Below are positions 17,476-25,993 of a stretch of 64,000 nt of DNA, piece after piece. The DNA comes from Pirellulales bacterium. Its GTDB lineage: Bacteria; Planctomycetota; Planctomycetia; Pirellulales; JAEUIK01. The stretch is from positions 1 through 64,000 of the forward strand of contig JAIBBY010000012.1 of assembly GCA_019694455.1 (NCBI GenBank), in the 5' to 3' direction. Position 1 is the first letter of the stretch; every line of letters begins with the position of its first letter. The notes beneath the pieces are model-generated. The model was not told where the DNA came from and ran no database searches. It saw only the letters and a list, made by a program, of their open reading frames with translations. Both the position numbers and the translations under genes were made by a program.

Positions 17476-20099
17476 GGCGCCGCCGGCACGGTCGCCGCTC
17501 GAAGCTCCTCCAACCGCGAGCGCAAAGACGCTGCGTCCATTCCCTTCTCCGTCGCCACGGCCACCGCCTGCTCCTGCGCGGCAACCGCCGCGCTCGGGTT
17601 TCCCGTCGCCGCATAGGCCGTGGCCAATGTGGCCAGCGCCACCGGGTCGCGCCGCTCGGTCTTCAAGCACACCTCTTCGGCGTATTGCACCGCCGCCGAA
17701 GGATTGCGCACCTGTGGGTCGTCCGCCGTAGCGAGAATTTGCGCAATCGCGTGGACGCCAGGCAGCCAATCGGGACGATTGGCCAGCGCCCCGCGCAAAC
17801 GGGCGACCGCCTCGCGCGCCCGGCCGTGCTGCCCCCACCACGGCGCCACCGCCGCCAGCGCGTTGAGGAGGTTAGGATCGTTGGCCAGCGCTTGCTCATA
17901 TGCCGCCATCGCGAGTTCCGTCTGTCCCACACGCGCCAGCGCCAGCCCCAAATGATAATGCGCCTGCGCGTGCGACGGCTTGATTGTGACCGCCCGCCGA
18001 AAGGTCTCAATCGCCTGTTCGTTCTGGTTTTCGGCAAGTTGGCAAACGCCCGTCTGAAATAGCGCTTCGGCATGATCGGGCGCGCTTTGCAGCGCTTCGG
18101 CGAATCGCGGCAGCGCGGCGTCGATCTGTCCGCCCTGCAAGTAGGCCAACCCCATCAAGTACTGTCCCTGAGCGAACGCCGCCAGCGGCGCCGCCTGCGA
18201 CTGCGCGATCGCCTGCCGCACCACCTCGCTGGCCTGCCGCAACGCGCGGTCGCTCTGTCCATTCTGAATGAGCGTCTCCGCCAACTCGATTCGCGTCGAC
18301 AAGTCGTCGGGCGCCCGTCGTAATCGCGCCTCGAGCATTTCGATTCCATAGTCGGGCATGCCCGACGCCGCTAAATGCCGCGCGCGCTCGCGCCAAAGTT
18401 CCGGCGGCACGCCTGCTGGCGCCACCGCCCACAAGCGATCGATGTACCACAGATCGAGCGCCCGCGGATTGCCCTTCAGCGCTGAAAGATCCTTCTCGAA
18501 CACCACCAGCGGCGGCTCAATCGCATCGCGATACAAAATACGGTCGCCTTTGTCGATCGACGGCGCCGAGATGGGACCATAGCGATGACTCGGATTCTCC
18601 GCCGACACAAACACCAATCGCGTGGGATGATCTTTGAACATGTCGAGCGGATTCTTATTGTTCGGCTTGGCCAGCGGCATCATGCCGTAGCACGGCAGCG
18701 GGCGGCTCACATAGCCCAAGTTGGGCCGCGCCAGATAATAGCTGTAGGGGTAGCCCACCACGATCGGGGCGCCGTCGGATTCGCGCTCAATCGCCTGCAT
18801 GGCCGCCATGCTCGATCGCAAATCGGCGAGGTACTCGCGACTACGCTCCAGTAGCCCGCAGTGCCGCCGATTGGTCAGCGGTTGCGGCAACAAACGGCCG
18901 TCGGCGTTGTACACATTGAGCGCAACCATCGCCGCCGGCAAGGCGATCAACAGGCGCCGCCACTCAGGCCGATACAGCAGACTTCCCAGTAGTAGATAGC
19001 CGAGCGGCACGGTGACGAACATATAGCGAATGACATACACCCGCGTGTACAGCACCATGGCGGCCAAGTCGCCCACGATCAAGATCGCGCTAAACACCAA
19101 CTCGGGCCGCTCCGTGGCCAGTTGATGCGCGCTGGCGACGATCGTTTCCAGCCGCCGGCCGACGGCGCGCCGTCGCTGCCGCAAGCCGCGCCATGCCCCC
19201 CATGCCCCCGCCAATAGGCACACCACGGCCAGCGCCAACAGATCAGGGCAGGTGTGAATCACATTGATCCACCACGAATCGGCGAATCCCATCCGCCGCA
19301 ACCGCACATGCACGCCCCCCCAACGGTAAAAGGCGAACGCCGCGACGACGACCGCCAAGTTCACCAACAGACCAATGAGCAGCGCCCGACGCTTCTCTTG
19401 ATCCGCTTTGACTAGCCAACCGGTCGTCAAGCGCAGCATGAGCAGGCAAATCACCGTCAGCCCCACGATCAGGCCGGTGGGCTTCATCATGAACGAGCAA
19501 GCGCCCGCCAGCGCGGCCAGCGAGAAGCGTTCCCGTGTGACAGCCAGCAGCGCCAGCATGGCAAAAGCGGCCATTGGCACGTCCATGCCGATCATCTCCA
19601 CCTGCGCCATCGCCATCGGCGTGGTGATGGCCGCAGCGCAGACAACCGCCGCGAACCAGCGATCGGTCCTCGGCGTCAATAGCTCGTAAAGCACCGCCAC
19701 AATCAGCGCCGCGCACAAGAACGACAGCAAATGCGTCACCACAAACACTGCCGTCGTGGGCAGCGTTTTCATCAGCACGGCGATCACCGTCGGCATGGCG
19801 CTGGTCATATAACAAAAAGCGCCGCCGTCATTCGCCGCCGGCTCATGCAGGCGCAATCGCGTATAGTCGAAGTTCGTTTCGGCCAGAAAATCGGCCTCCC
19901 AGAACAGCCCCATCGCCGTCTCATAAAACGGCGGCAGCGGCAACACCTCGCCGCGCCAAAGCAACAGCGCCGCCAGCGTGATCGCCGTGACCGCCAAGAG
20001 TCGCAGCGCCATCGGTCGCCACGGGTCGGCGCTGGCTGCGACGGGCGCCGCGATCGCGGAACGCGGCGGGGGCGGTACGTGCGATCGCTTTTTCACCAT
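17472..20099 (-). CDS. Polytopic GT39-like (GT-C) membrane protein fused to TPR repeats
   Basis: The 875-residue product starts with a basic cytoplasmic tail and has about ten hydrophobic helices between residues 30 and 400, including VVTHLLSFLCAALIVAVLYEL and FSAILIVGDLAAMVLYTRVY. A first periplasmic loop containing FYETAMGLFWEADFLAETNFDY is placed like the acidic loop of dolichyl-phosphate-mannose-type (GT-C) glycosyltransferases. Residues about 400-560 form an extracytoplasmic domain. Residues about 600-870 are TPR repeats, for example HAEALFQTGVCQLAENQNEQA and HAQAHYHLGLALARVGQ. Such proteins may transfer sugars from polyprenyl-phosphate carriers, but donor and acceptor are unknown. It is the first gene of a two-gene operon whose stop overlaps the SGNH gene start. 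Confidence 0.75.
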   Translation of the reverse strand: MVKKRSHVPPPPRSAIAAPVAASADPWRPMALRLLAVTAITLAALLLWRGEVLPLPPFYETAMGLFWEADFLAETNFDYTRLRLHEPAANDGGAFCYMTSAMPTVIAVLMKTLPTTAVFVVTHLLSFLCAALIVAVLYELLTPRTDRWFAAVVCAAAITTPMAMAQVEMIGMDVPMAAFAMLALLAVTRERFSLAALAGACSFMMKPTGLIVGLTVICLLMLRLTTGWLVKADQEKRRALLIGLLVNLAVVVAAFAFYRWGGVHVRLRRMGFADSWWINVIHTCPDLLALAVVCLLAGAWGAWRGLRQRRRAVGRRLETIVASAHQLATERPELVFSAILIVGDLAAMVLYTRVYVIRYMFVTVPLGYLLLGSLLYRPEWRRLLIALPAAMVALNVYNADGRLLPQPLTNRRHCGLLERSREYLADLRSSMAAMQAIERESDGAPIVVGYPYSYYLARPNLGYVSRPLPCYGMMPLAKPNNKNPLDMFKDHPTRLVFVSAENPSHRYGPISAPSIDKGDRILYRDAIEPPLVVFEKDLSALKGNPRALDLWYIDRLWAVAPAGVPPELWRERARHLAASGMPDYGIEMLEARLRRAPDDLSTRIELAETLIQNGQSDRALRQASEVVRQAIAQSQAAPLAAFAQGQYLMGLAYLQGGQIDAALPRFAEALQSAPDHAEALFQTGVCQLAENQNEQAIETFRRAVTIKPSHAQAHYHLGLALARVGQTELAMAAYEQALANDPNLLNALAAVAPWWGQHGRAREAVARLRGALANRPDWLPGVHAIAQILATADDPQVRNPSAAVQYAEEVCLKTERRDPVALATLATAYAATGNPSAAVAAQEQAVAVATEKGMDAASLRSRLEELRAATVPAAP

Positions 20100-20294
20100 G
20101 AACCAGCGCGGTGCAATGCCTGGCCGGACGCGCGAAGTCTCGATTGCCGTCGCCGCGGGCCTACGGGATACTATTAGCCAGCCAGGGCGCGGGGGGCCCC
20201 AAGCAGCGAACGTCGGCAGGCGGCAAAATATGCTTGCTCAATCGCCGATCGGTTCGAATTCGGACGAGCCAATTCCCATCGTAGCAGCCGTCAA

Positions 20295-21860
20295 ATGCCC
20301 ATGACAGAGGGAGCACCAAGCCAGCCGAATCTGACCGAAGCGGATCTTTCGGGTCGGGAGCTGGGCGGCTATCGCGTCTTGCGCCGCTTGGGGCGCGGCG
20401 CCATGGCGGCCGTTTATCTGGCGGAGCAAACCTCGCTCAAGCGGCAGGTGGCCATCAAAGTGCTGCTGCCACACCTCGCCGCCGATTCCAGTTATGTCGA
20501 GCGTTTTCGACTCGAAGCGCAGGCCGCCGCCTCGCTCGTCCACGCTAACATCGTGCAGGTGCATGAAGTCGGCGAGTGCGACGGTTGGCACTACATTGCG
20601 CAGGAATATGTCGCCGGCGTTAATCTCAAGGACTACCTCCGCCGTGAGGGGCCGCTCGCATTGACGCCGGCCGTGAGCGTCATGCGGCAGGTCGTCGCCG
20701 CGCTGGCCAAGGCCGCCTCGCACGGCATCGTCCATCGCGATATCAAACCAGAAAACATCATGCTCTCACCCGCCGGCGATGTGAAAGTGGCCGACTTCGG
20801 TCTGGCCCGCATCGTCAGCGACGCCACAGTGAATCTCACCCAGGTCGGCGTCACGCTCGGCACCCCCCTCTACATGAGCCCCGAGCAGGTCGAAGGCCGA
20901 CCGCTCGATCCGCGCAGCGATCAATATTCGTTTGGCGTCACCTGCTATCAAATGCTGGCCGGCCGCCCCCCGTTCGAGGCCGATACCGCGCTCGGCGTCG
21001 CGGTGCAGCACCTGCGCACCACTCCCCGACCGCTCGGCGAAATCCGCACGGACCTCCCCCCCGCGTTTTGCGATCTGGTGATGCGCATGCTCGCCAAATC
21101 ACCCGACGAGCGCTTCACCAGCGGACGCGAACTGCTCAAGCAACTCGGCGCGCTCAACTTGCCGGGCGTCGACGCCGATTGGGCCGCCGTGGCCGACATC
21201 GACGACGCCCCCACATCCGGCCAGGTGACCGCCGCCACGCAGCACTTGCAAACGGTGCTCACGCGGCAACTGCAACTCGACCAGCGCCCCCGGCGCCGCG
21301 CGTGGGTCCTGTTCGGCCTCATCGCGCTGGGCCTTTGCGCTGGCGCCGCCGTTGGCTGGCGCACGCGCGCGCCGTTTGTCTTGGCGGGGGCCGACCCCAC
21401 GCGATCGCACGTCGAGCGACGCCCCAATGTCATCGATCAGCTCTTTTACGCCACGGCCTTGAACACCGAGGAGGGCTGGCTGGCAATCCATGAGTATTTT
21501 CCCGAGGAGGATTTTTACATTCGCCTCGCCGATCAGCAGTTGGCTCGGCTCTATCTGCAAGAGGGAGACTACGCCCGCGCCGAGCCGATCTTTCGCGAGT
21601 TCGCCGGGCTCGATCCGGCGGAAGAGAGCTTTCGCGCGTTTGGCCTGGCCGGCCTGGCCGTGGTCTACAGCTTGGAGGGGGACCCGCGCCGCTCGGCCGA
21701 GGAGTTGACCCAGCTATTGCCGCTGGCCAAGCATCTCGACGATCAAATGCGCCGACTGGTGGACGGCGTGATTCGCCGCAATCAAAACGCGCTCAGCCAA
21801 CAGGCCGCCGACCGCTGGCGCGAGCTTTTGGCCGAGCCGACGCCGGTCGAAGACGGTTGA
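20295..21860 (+). CDS. Hanks-type serine/threonine protein kinase with extracytoplasmic repeat domain
   Basis: The 521-residue protein has a complete kinase domain (about residues 25-285): glycine-rich loop LGRGAMAAVYLAE, catalytic lysine in VAIKVL (about residue 54), catalytic loop HRDIKPEN (about 147), DFG (about 167) and APE-type MSPEQ. A single membrane helix (about residues 336-356, LFGLIALGLCAGAAVGW) links it to a C-terminal part of about 160 residues with TPR-like pairs (IRLADQQLARLYLQEGDYARA), probably outside the cytoplasm. Unlike PknB there are no PASTA repeats. It probably senses something through the C-terminal repeats. Starts at 20295 (MPMTEG) or 20301 are both possible. It is divergent from the GT39-like gene, 195 bp away. 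Confidence 0.93.
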   Translation: MPMTEGAPSQPNLTEADLSGRELGGYRVLRRLGRGAMAAVYLAEQTSLKRQVAIKVLLPHLAADSSYVERFRLEAQAAASLVHANIVQVHEVGECDGWHYIAQEYVAGVNLKDYLRREGPLALTPAVSVMRQVVAALAKAASHGIVHRDIKPENIMLSPAGDVKVADFGLARIVSDATVNLTQVGVTLGTPLYMSPEQVEGRPLDPRSDQYSFGVTCYQMLAGRPPFEADTALGVAVQHLRTTPRPLGEIRTDLPPAFCDLVMRMLAKSPDERFTSGRELLKQLGALNLPGVDADWAAVADIDDAPTSGQVTAATQHLQTVLTRQLQLDQRPRRRAWVLFGLIALGLCAGAAVGWRTRAPFVLAGADPTRSHVERRPNVIDQLFYATALNTEEGWLAIHEYFPEEDFYIRLADQQLARLYLQEGDYARAEPIFREFAGLDPAEESFRAFGLAGLAVVYSLEGDPRRSAEELTQLLPLAKHLDDQMRRLVDGVIRRNQNALSQQAADRWRELLAEPTPVEDG

Positions 21861-22036
21861 CACGCGGCCGCCGAATGTAGAAAACTATGGACTCGTCGGC
21901 CTGCGGGCCGATAATTCCCGTGGCGCCTCGCTCGCAAGACTCGAGGCCAGCCACAGGCCGGTAGAAAAGGTCGTCTTGCGGCGCAATGGCCCTCAGGCGC
22001 GCGCCGCAAATCGTCCTCGCATGCTGGCCGCCACAC

Positions 22037-22109
22037 GCCCCCATCGTCTAGTGGCCTAGGACATCGGGTTCTCAGTCCGAGAACAGGGGTTCGACTCCCC
22101 TTGGGGGTA
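22037..22109 (+). tRNA. tRNA-Glu (anticodon CTC)
   Basis: A full cloverleaf fits. The acceptor stem is GCCCCCA (22037-22043) with TGGGGGT (22102-22108), discriminator A at 22109. The D arm is GTCTAGTGGCCTAGGAC, the anticodon stem TCGGG/TCCGA with loop TTCTCAG, and the T arm GGGGTTCGACTCCCC. The anticodon CTC is at 22071-22073, decoding GAG. CCA is not encoded. The match to bacterial tRNA-Glu is close. It is a single gene with its own terminator. Confidence 0.97.
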
Positions 22110-22116
22110 CTGACAG

Positions 22117-22153
22117 AGCCATCGCTGGAGCCATCTCCAGCGGTGGCTTTTTT
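22117..22153 (+). terminator. Rho-independent terminator after tRNA-Glu
   Basis: A 14-bp stem with one G:T pair, AGCCATCGCTGGAG (22117-22130) with CTCCAGCGGTGGCT (22135-22148), closes a CCAT loop and is followed by a run of six T (22148-22153). It lies eight bases after the tRNA. Confidence 0.92.
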
Positions 22154-22205
22154 AATTGTTGACTGGCTATGAAGTGTTGGTGATCGGTGAGCACATGGCC
22201 GCCAC

Positions 22206-23813
22206 TCACGGTTTCGCGCTTACGGTCACTGAGCCATCCAGTTGCTTGCCGGCGAACGGGCCGTAGACGCCTCTGCGCCAGGTGACCGGCTTCAACCGTC
22301 GCAAGCCGCGAAGTTGTTCGCCCAGCGCGCCCGCGACCTCCGTCTGCGCGAGCAGCTTGCCATCTTGAGCGATCGTCATGCTCGCGTCGCGCAGCGTCAG
22401 TTCCACCACGGTCGGGCCGCTGGTCCACGCGAGGCTGGCGGCCAGAGCGCCGGGCATCGTCACTCGATACACCGTGCCATACGACTTCCACTTGTCCGGG
22501 GCCAGAAACGGATATTGTTCTGGGTTCCATTCGCACGCCGATTTGGCGGAGGTCGATACGAACAGGTCGCCCCCCTGCGTCACCAGACTGGTGACGCGCT
22601 GCCCCCATTGATTGCCAACCGGGCTTCCCTGATTCTCTTTGTCGTACGGGTGAATCGTCTGATCGGTGACCTCGGGATGCGAAAACATCCGCCGCATGAA
22701 CGACCACTTCTTGGCGTCGGGGCTATAGCGCCATAGTTCCCCCCACGGCCAGACCCCCACGAGCGGCTCGCCGCCATAAATCACCGTCGTCTGCGCCTCG
22801 CGCGCGCTGCCTGACGCCCCGACCAGCGTTGGCGGCCAACCGGCCCGGTCGGTGATCGAGTTTCCGTCGTACTCGAACAGCCGGCCAGTCGGATATTGCC
22901 CCATCAGCAACCGATCATAAAACGCCATGGTCGAATAAAGCTGGTAGCTGACCTGCACGTTCGGTTCCAGACGCATCTGCCAGCGATCGTCGTCGAGCAC
23001 ATAAAAACCGCCGATGTTCGACCCGGTCACAATCTTTCCGCCGAGCACGCCCCAGGCGAAGGTCGTCTCGCCGACGATCGGCAACGTGCGCGCCGCGGCG
23101 CTCGCGCGCAGATCGATCGGCCCGTCACCCGGCGCCCAGCGACAGGCGTACAACTTGCTGAAGCCGTCTTGCTCGCTGGTAAACGGGCGATAGCCTCCCT
23201 CTCCGCGATCGACGTGATAGAAGCACAGCCTGCCATTGGCGTAATAGAAAAGCTGATAGGTTCCGCGATCTGGCCGCTGCAGGATGGCGCGGCCGTCGTA
23301 GCGCACCGCGCTGTCGCCGAACTCGAGCAAGCCATCGCCGACGCGCATGGCCTCCTGCGTGCCACCGACGCTCGGCTGCTCGCGCCAAGTTTGGCTGGCG
23401 GCGTCCCACGACCGTAGCCCGCCAGTCGTCGCATACACCACGTCGTCGCGGCCATAGAGGTAGGCGCCGCAGAGCGCATTCGGCCTCGGCAAGGCTTCGA
23501 TCGCAAACTCTCGCTCCCCGCTCGTCGGTCGCACAAAGAATTGCAACTGATGCCGATCTGCCCGGTTCTGCGTGTTGTACACGTTCAAGAACCCGGCCCC
23601 GATCACCAGCGTCCCATCGTCGCTGGCCACCTCGAACAGCGAGCCGAAGCACTGCCCCACGTCGGCTCCGCGATCCAGCACGATTCTGAACGTCGTCGCA
23701 TCGCCGGCCCGCGCCGGCGCAAGGCACGGCCAACAGCGCCCGCCGCACAGCAAAATCGCGGTCAGAATCGCCATCAAAATCACCCGTCGCGGCGTCGCGC
23801 GCTGATCGTGCAT
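22206..23813 (-). CDS. Secreted propeller-like protein, function unknown
   Basis: The ATG at 23813, preceded by AAAGG at a good distance, starts a signal peptide (RRVILMAILTAILLCGGRC..., ending PARAGDA), giving 535 residues; the frame opens 37 codons earlier without a ribosome site. The mature protein contains repeated short beta-rich units with aromatic and glycine turns (AYLYGRDDVVYATTGGL, GKIVTGSNIGGFYVLDDDRW, LLMGQYPTGRLFEYDG, VIYGGEPLVGVWPWGELWRYS), consistent with a beta-propeller of the Kelch/YVTN kind. There is no catalytic motif, haem motif or sorting tail. Residues about 500-515 (WTSGPTVVELTLRDASMTI) form an extra C-terminal sheet. It stands alone between the tRNA terminator and the divergent yebC-type gene. 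Confidence 0.7.
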   Translation of the reverse strand: MHDQRATPRRVILMAILTAILLCGGRCWPCLAPARAGDATTFRIVLDRGADVGQCFGSLFEVASDDGTLVIGAGFLNVYNTQNRADRHQLQFFVRPTSGEREFAIEALPRPNALCGAYLYGRDDVVYATTGGLRSWDAASQTWREQPSVGGTQEAMRVGDGLLEFGDSAVRYDGRAILQRPDRGTYQLFYYANGRLCFYHVDRGEGGYRPFTSEQDGFSKLYACRWAPGDGPIDLRASAAARTLPIVGETTFAWGVLGGKIVTGSNIGGFYVLDDDRWQMRLEPNVQVSYQLYSTMAFYDRLLMGQYPTGRLFEYDGNSITDRAGWPPTLVGASGSAREAQTTVIYGGEPLVGVWPWGELWRYSPDAKKWSFMRRMFSHPEVTDQTIHPYDKENQGSPVGNQWGQRVTSLVTQGGDLFVSTSAKSACEWNPEQYPFLAPDKWKSYGTVYRVTMPGALAASLAWTSGPTVVELTLRDASMTIAQDGKLLAQTEVAGALGEQLRGLRRLKPVTWRRGVYGPFAGKQLDGSVTVSAKP

Positions 23814-24040
23814 GTCGTGCCTTTCGTTGAGCGCGGGAACCGTGTTCGCTCCCGCGTGGCCGATGGGCCTCGCCCTTTTCTCCACACCCCCACCGCGTAT
23901 TGTAGCCGCCGAATACTGGCCCATTGCGGCAAGGCGCTGCGGAAGTCGGACTTGCGCGAATTGCTAACTGGAACCCCTGGCTGGTAAAATCCGGCTCTCC
24001 GTTCCACCAAACACAGCCATCTCAACAGTCAAATCGCCGC

Positions 24041-24763
24041 ATGGGAAGAATCTTCGAGAAGCGCAAAGAGTCGATCTTCAAGACGGCGGCGCAAAAGTCC
24101 AAGCTCTACGCCAAGTACGGCAAGCAGTTGTATGTGGTGGCCAAAAACGGCGTGCCCGACCCCGAGGCCAACCCCTCGCTGCGCAGCATGATCGAAAAGG
24201 CCAAGCGCGAGCAGGTGCCCAGCCACGTGATTGAAAAGGCGATTCAAAAGGCGAGCGGCGCGGGGGGGGAGGACTTTCAGGCCGCGCGCTACGAAGGGTT
24301 TGGCCCCGGCGGCGCGATGGTGATCGTCGATTGCCTGACCGACAACAACCAGCGGACCATCTCCGACATCCGCAGTTGCTTCACCAAGACCGGCTCGAAG
24401 CTGGCGGCCAACGGCGCCATTGTGATGTCGTTCGACCACGTGGCGGTGCTCTCCTTCAAGGGGGACAACGAAGAGCAGGTGCTGGAGGCGATGTTCGCCG
24501 CCGACGTCGCCGTGGACGAGGTCGAGTCGAGCGACGGCTACATCACGATCTTCGCCCCGCCCGCCGAGTTCCACAAAGCCAAGAAGGCGCTGTTAGACGC
24601 GCTGCCACAGGTCGATCTGGAGACGCAGGAGATCACGTTTTTGCCGCAGTCGCGCAAGACGCTGAGCGCGGAGGATCAGGCCTTGTTCGACAAGTTCCTG
24701 GGCATGCTCAACGACTGCGACGACGTGCAAGAGATTTATCACAACGTCGCCCCGGCGGGCTGA
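24041..24763 (+). CDS. yebC: YebC/TACO1-family protein, YeeN-like subtype
   Basis: The ATG at 24041 gives MGRIFEKRKESIFKTAAQKS and a normal 240-residue family member; the frame is open 39 codons further upstream without family resemblance. Conserved stretches are KLYAKYGKQLYVVAKNG, PEANPSLRSMIEKAK, VPSHVIEKAIQKASG, YEGFGPGGAMVIVDCLTDN and the C-terminal DDVQEIYHNV. The N-terminus (KLYAKYGKQLY with PDPEANPSL) matches E. coli YeeN better than classical YebC, which begins AGHSKWANI. Family members have been described as transcription regulators and as translation factors that relieve stalling at difficult sequences such as polyproline; which applies here is not shown. Its 3' end overlaps a short minus-strand frame (24708-24863). 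Confidence 0.92.
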   Translation: MGRIFEKRKESIFKTAAQKSKLYAKYGKQLYVVAKNGVPDPEANPSLRSMIEKAKREQVPSHVIEKAIQKASGAGGEDFQAARYEGFGPGGAMVIVDCLTDNNQRTISDIRSCFTKTGSKLAANGAIVMSFDHVAVLSFKGDNEEQVLEAMFAADVAVDEVESSDGYITIFAPPAEFHKAKKALLDALPQVDLETQEITFLPQSRKTLSAEDQALFDKFLGMLNDCDDVQEIYHNVAPAG

Positions 24764-24863
24764 TCGCGCCGCTCGATAGCAGCACCAACCCGGCCGCGAT
24801 TGCGCAAAGCGCGATTCCCGCTGCTACAGCAGCGCCAACCAGAAAGCGGTGGGTGGGTCGCAT
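24708..24863 (-). CDS. Possible 51-residue single-span membrane peptide
   Basis: An ATG at 24863 starts a 51-codon frame that begins with basic MRPTHR, has one hydrophobic helix (residues 8-30, LVGAAVAAGIALCAIAAGLV) and ends in a basic tail. It is 24 bases downstream of the preceding short frame on the same strand, and its last ~55 bases overlap the 3' end of the yebC-type gene on the other strand. The hydrophobic pattern supports coding, but the length is short and GC-rich DNA yields such frames by chance. Confidence 0.35.
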   Translation of the reverse strand: MRPTHRFLVGAAVAAGIALCAIAAGLVLLSSGAISPPGRRCDKSLARRRSR

Positions 24864-24887
24864 CAGATCGTGCCCGAGTCGCTTGGC

Positions 24888-25055
24888 CTAATGGTCGCCG
24901 CTGTCGACCAGGGCTTGGAAGTCGCGTTTCAAGTGGGGCCAGCGCCACTGCACGCGCGGCGACCCCGCGCCGCTGCGATGGCCGCGCCGCATCTGATGCG
25001 CGCGGACCACCAGGACGCCATGCTCTCCATCGTGGGTTGTGCCATGCTGGTTCAT
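24888..25055 (-). CDS. Possible 55-residue basic protein, translationally coupled to the zinc-ribbon gene
   Basis: The ATG at 25055 overlaps the TGA stop of the upstream zinc-ribbon gene by four bases (ATGA), the usual arrangement for coupled translation. The product is rich in His, Arg and Trp (MNQHGTTHDGEHGV, WRWPHLKRDFQALVDSGDH) and has no recognised domain. The overlap and the non-random C-terminus favour a real gene, but there is no independent support. Confidence 0.45.
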   Translation of the reverse strand: MNQHGTTHDGEHGVLVVRAHQMRRGHRSGAGSPRVQWRWPHLKRDFQALVDSGDH

Positions 25056-25654
25056 GTCGCTTGCCTAGTCATGTCGCGTATGCGGTTTACTGTCCAGCAG
25101 GTCAACGGCGCGCCGCTGCGCTGGTCATAGTCGCCGGTCCCGGTCGCCAGACCGATGCGCCACCGCCCGCCGCAATCGTCGCACGCGCGCAGCCAATTGG
25201 GTGATTGATCGTCGCCCGGCCAGCACAACAAGCCGCCGCAGTCGGGACAGGTCACGCTCTCCGGCCAACCCCCCGCCGTCACGATATGGATAGTGTGCGC
25301 TGTATACGCCACGGTCGTTTCCGGCAGGCCGTCCGACGGCGGCCAGCCGGGATACACGCTCTCCCGCCATGCGTCGACAATGCTGTCGTGCCACCCCGGA
25401 TAACGGTAGCGAAACAGCGACGGACTAACACGGCCCATATAGCAGTCGTCGGCGCGGGGGCGCAATGGCTGAACGCGCGGCGTTTCGCCCGGCGGTATCC
25501 GCCGCGTGTAGACCAAGCCGTCGCACAGAACAAACTGAATCCGCGACTTCACGCCGGGGTCGGGCAAAAACCCGTCGTTGGGGTCGCGCAATTCCAATAG
25601 CGCGCGCCCCAACAGGCGGTTTAGTTTGCCGTCTAGGTCGGGATGCTCAAACAT
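25052..25654 (-). CDS. Uncharacterised protein with C-terminal zinc ribbon
   Basis: I prefer the ATG at 25654 because GGAGGG lies eight bases upstream; a GTG at 25663 is too close to that site. The product has 200 residues with no signal peptide or membrane segment. The N-terminal ~130 residues are aromatic- and proline-rich (GRALLELRDPNDGFLPDPG, SLFRYRYPGWHDSIVDAW) and match nothing I recognise. Residues about 135-170 hold two CxxC knuckles, CPDCGG and CDDCGG, about 20 residues apart: a zinc ribbon with a Trp-rich insert (CWPGDDQSPNWLRA). Its stop overlaps the start of a 55-codon frame. The compact overlapping arrangement resembles phage-derived operons, but no phage structural gene is visible. 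Confidence 0.65.
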   Translation of the reverse strand: MFEHPDLDGKLNRLLGRALLELRDPNDGFLPDPGVKSRIQFVLCDGLVYTRRIPPGETPRVQPLRPRADDCYMGRVSPSLFRYRYPGWHDSIVDAWRESVYPGWPPSDGLPETTVAYTAHTIHIVTAGGWPESVTCPDCGGLLCWPGDDQSPNWLRACDDCGGRWRIGLATGTGDYDQRSGAPLTCWTVNRIRDMTRQAT

Positions 25655-25759
25655 GCGCGCCACCCTCCAGCGTCACTTTCCAGTCCGGCGGCCCGCTCCT
25701 GGTGTGACCGATATCAACCACCGCGCAAAGACCAGTTTTTCACCCCAGGGCGTGAACGG

Positions 25760-25993
25760 TTACGGATTGTTCGCCGGGATGTCGGCGCCGGTTCGCGGCA
25801 GCCGATGCGTGAAGCCGGTGCCGGTGCCCGCAGCGTCCAAGATTGTGCCGGGCACCGGGGCGCCAAAGTCGAGCACCAGCGGCGTTGCGCCGGCTAGGCT
25901 CGTGACGAGCGACATAGCGACGCACAGTAGCACGCGGCAAACGCTGAACTGCGAGAGATGCTGTAGCAAAGCGCGAATTGGCCGCCCCGTCAT
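25760..25993 (-). pseudogene. Module C: truncated duplicate of the 5' end of module B
   Basis: From an ATG at 25993 the frame repeats the start of module B almost residue for residue: QHLSQFSVCR, LLCVAMSLVTSLAGATPLVL, DFGAPVPGTILDAAG and TGFTHRLPRTGADIP. It then ends at NNP and TAA where B continues NDPYLDV. The copy includes the end of the repeat element and the signal peptide, so one duplicated segment covers repeat plus gene start. It is in frame with B. It is probably a decayed tandem duplication. Confidence 0.75.

Noticed and set aside
24331-24891. 186-codon plus-strand frame overlapping the yebC-type gene
   Set aside because: Arg/Gln-rich translation from a +1 frame over a conserved gene; no start signal.
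25647-25721. 24-codon frame (GTG start) upstream of the zinc-ribbon gene
   Set aside because: Its product (VVDIGHTRSGPPDWKV...) looks protein-like and overlaps the next start, but it is too short to support as a gene; mentioned only in a finding.
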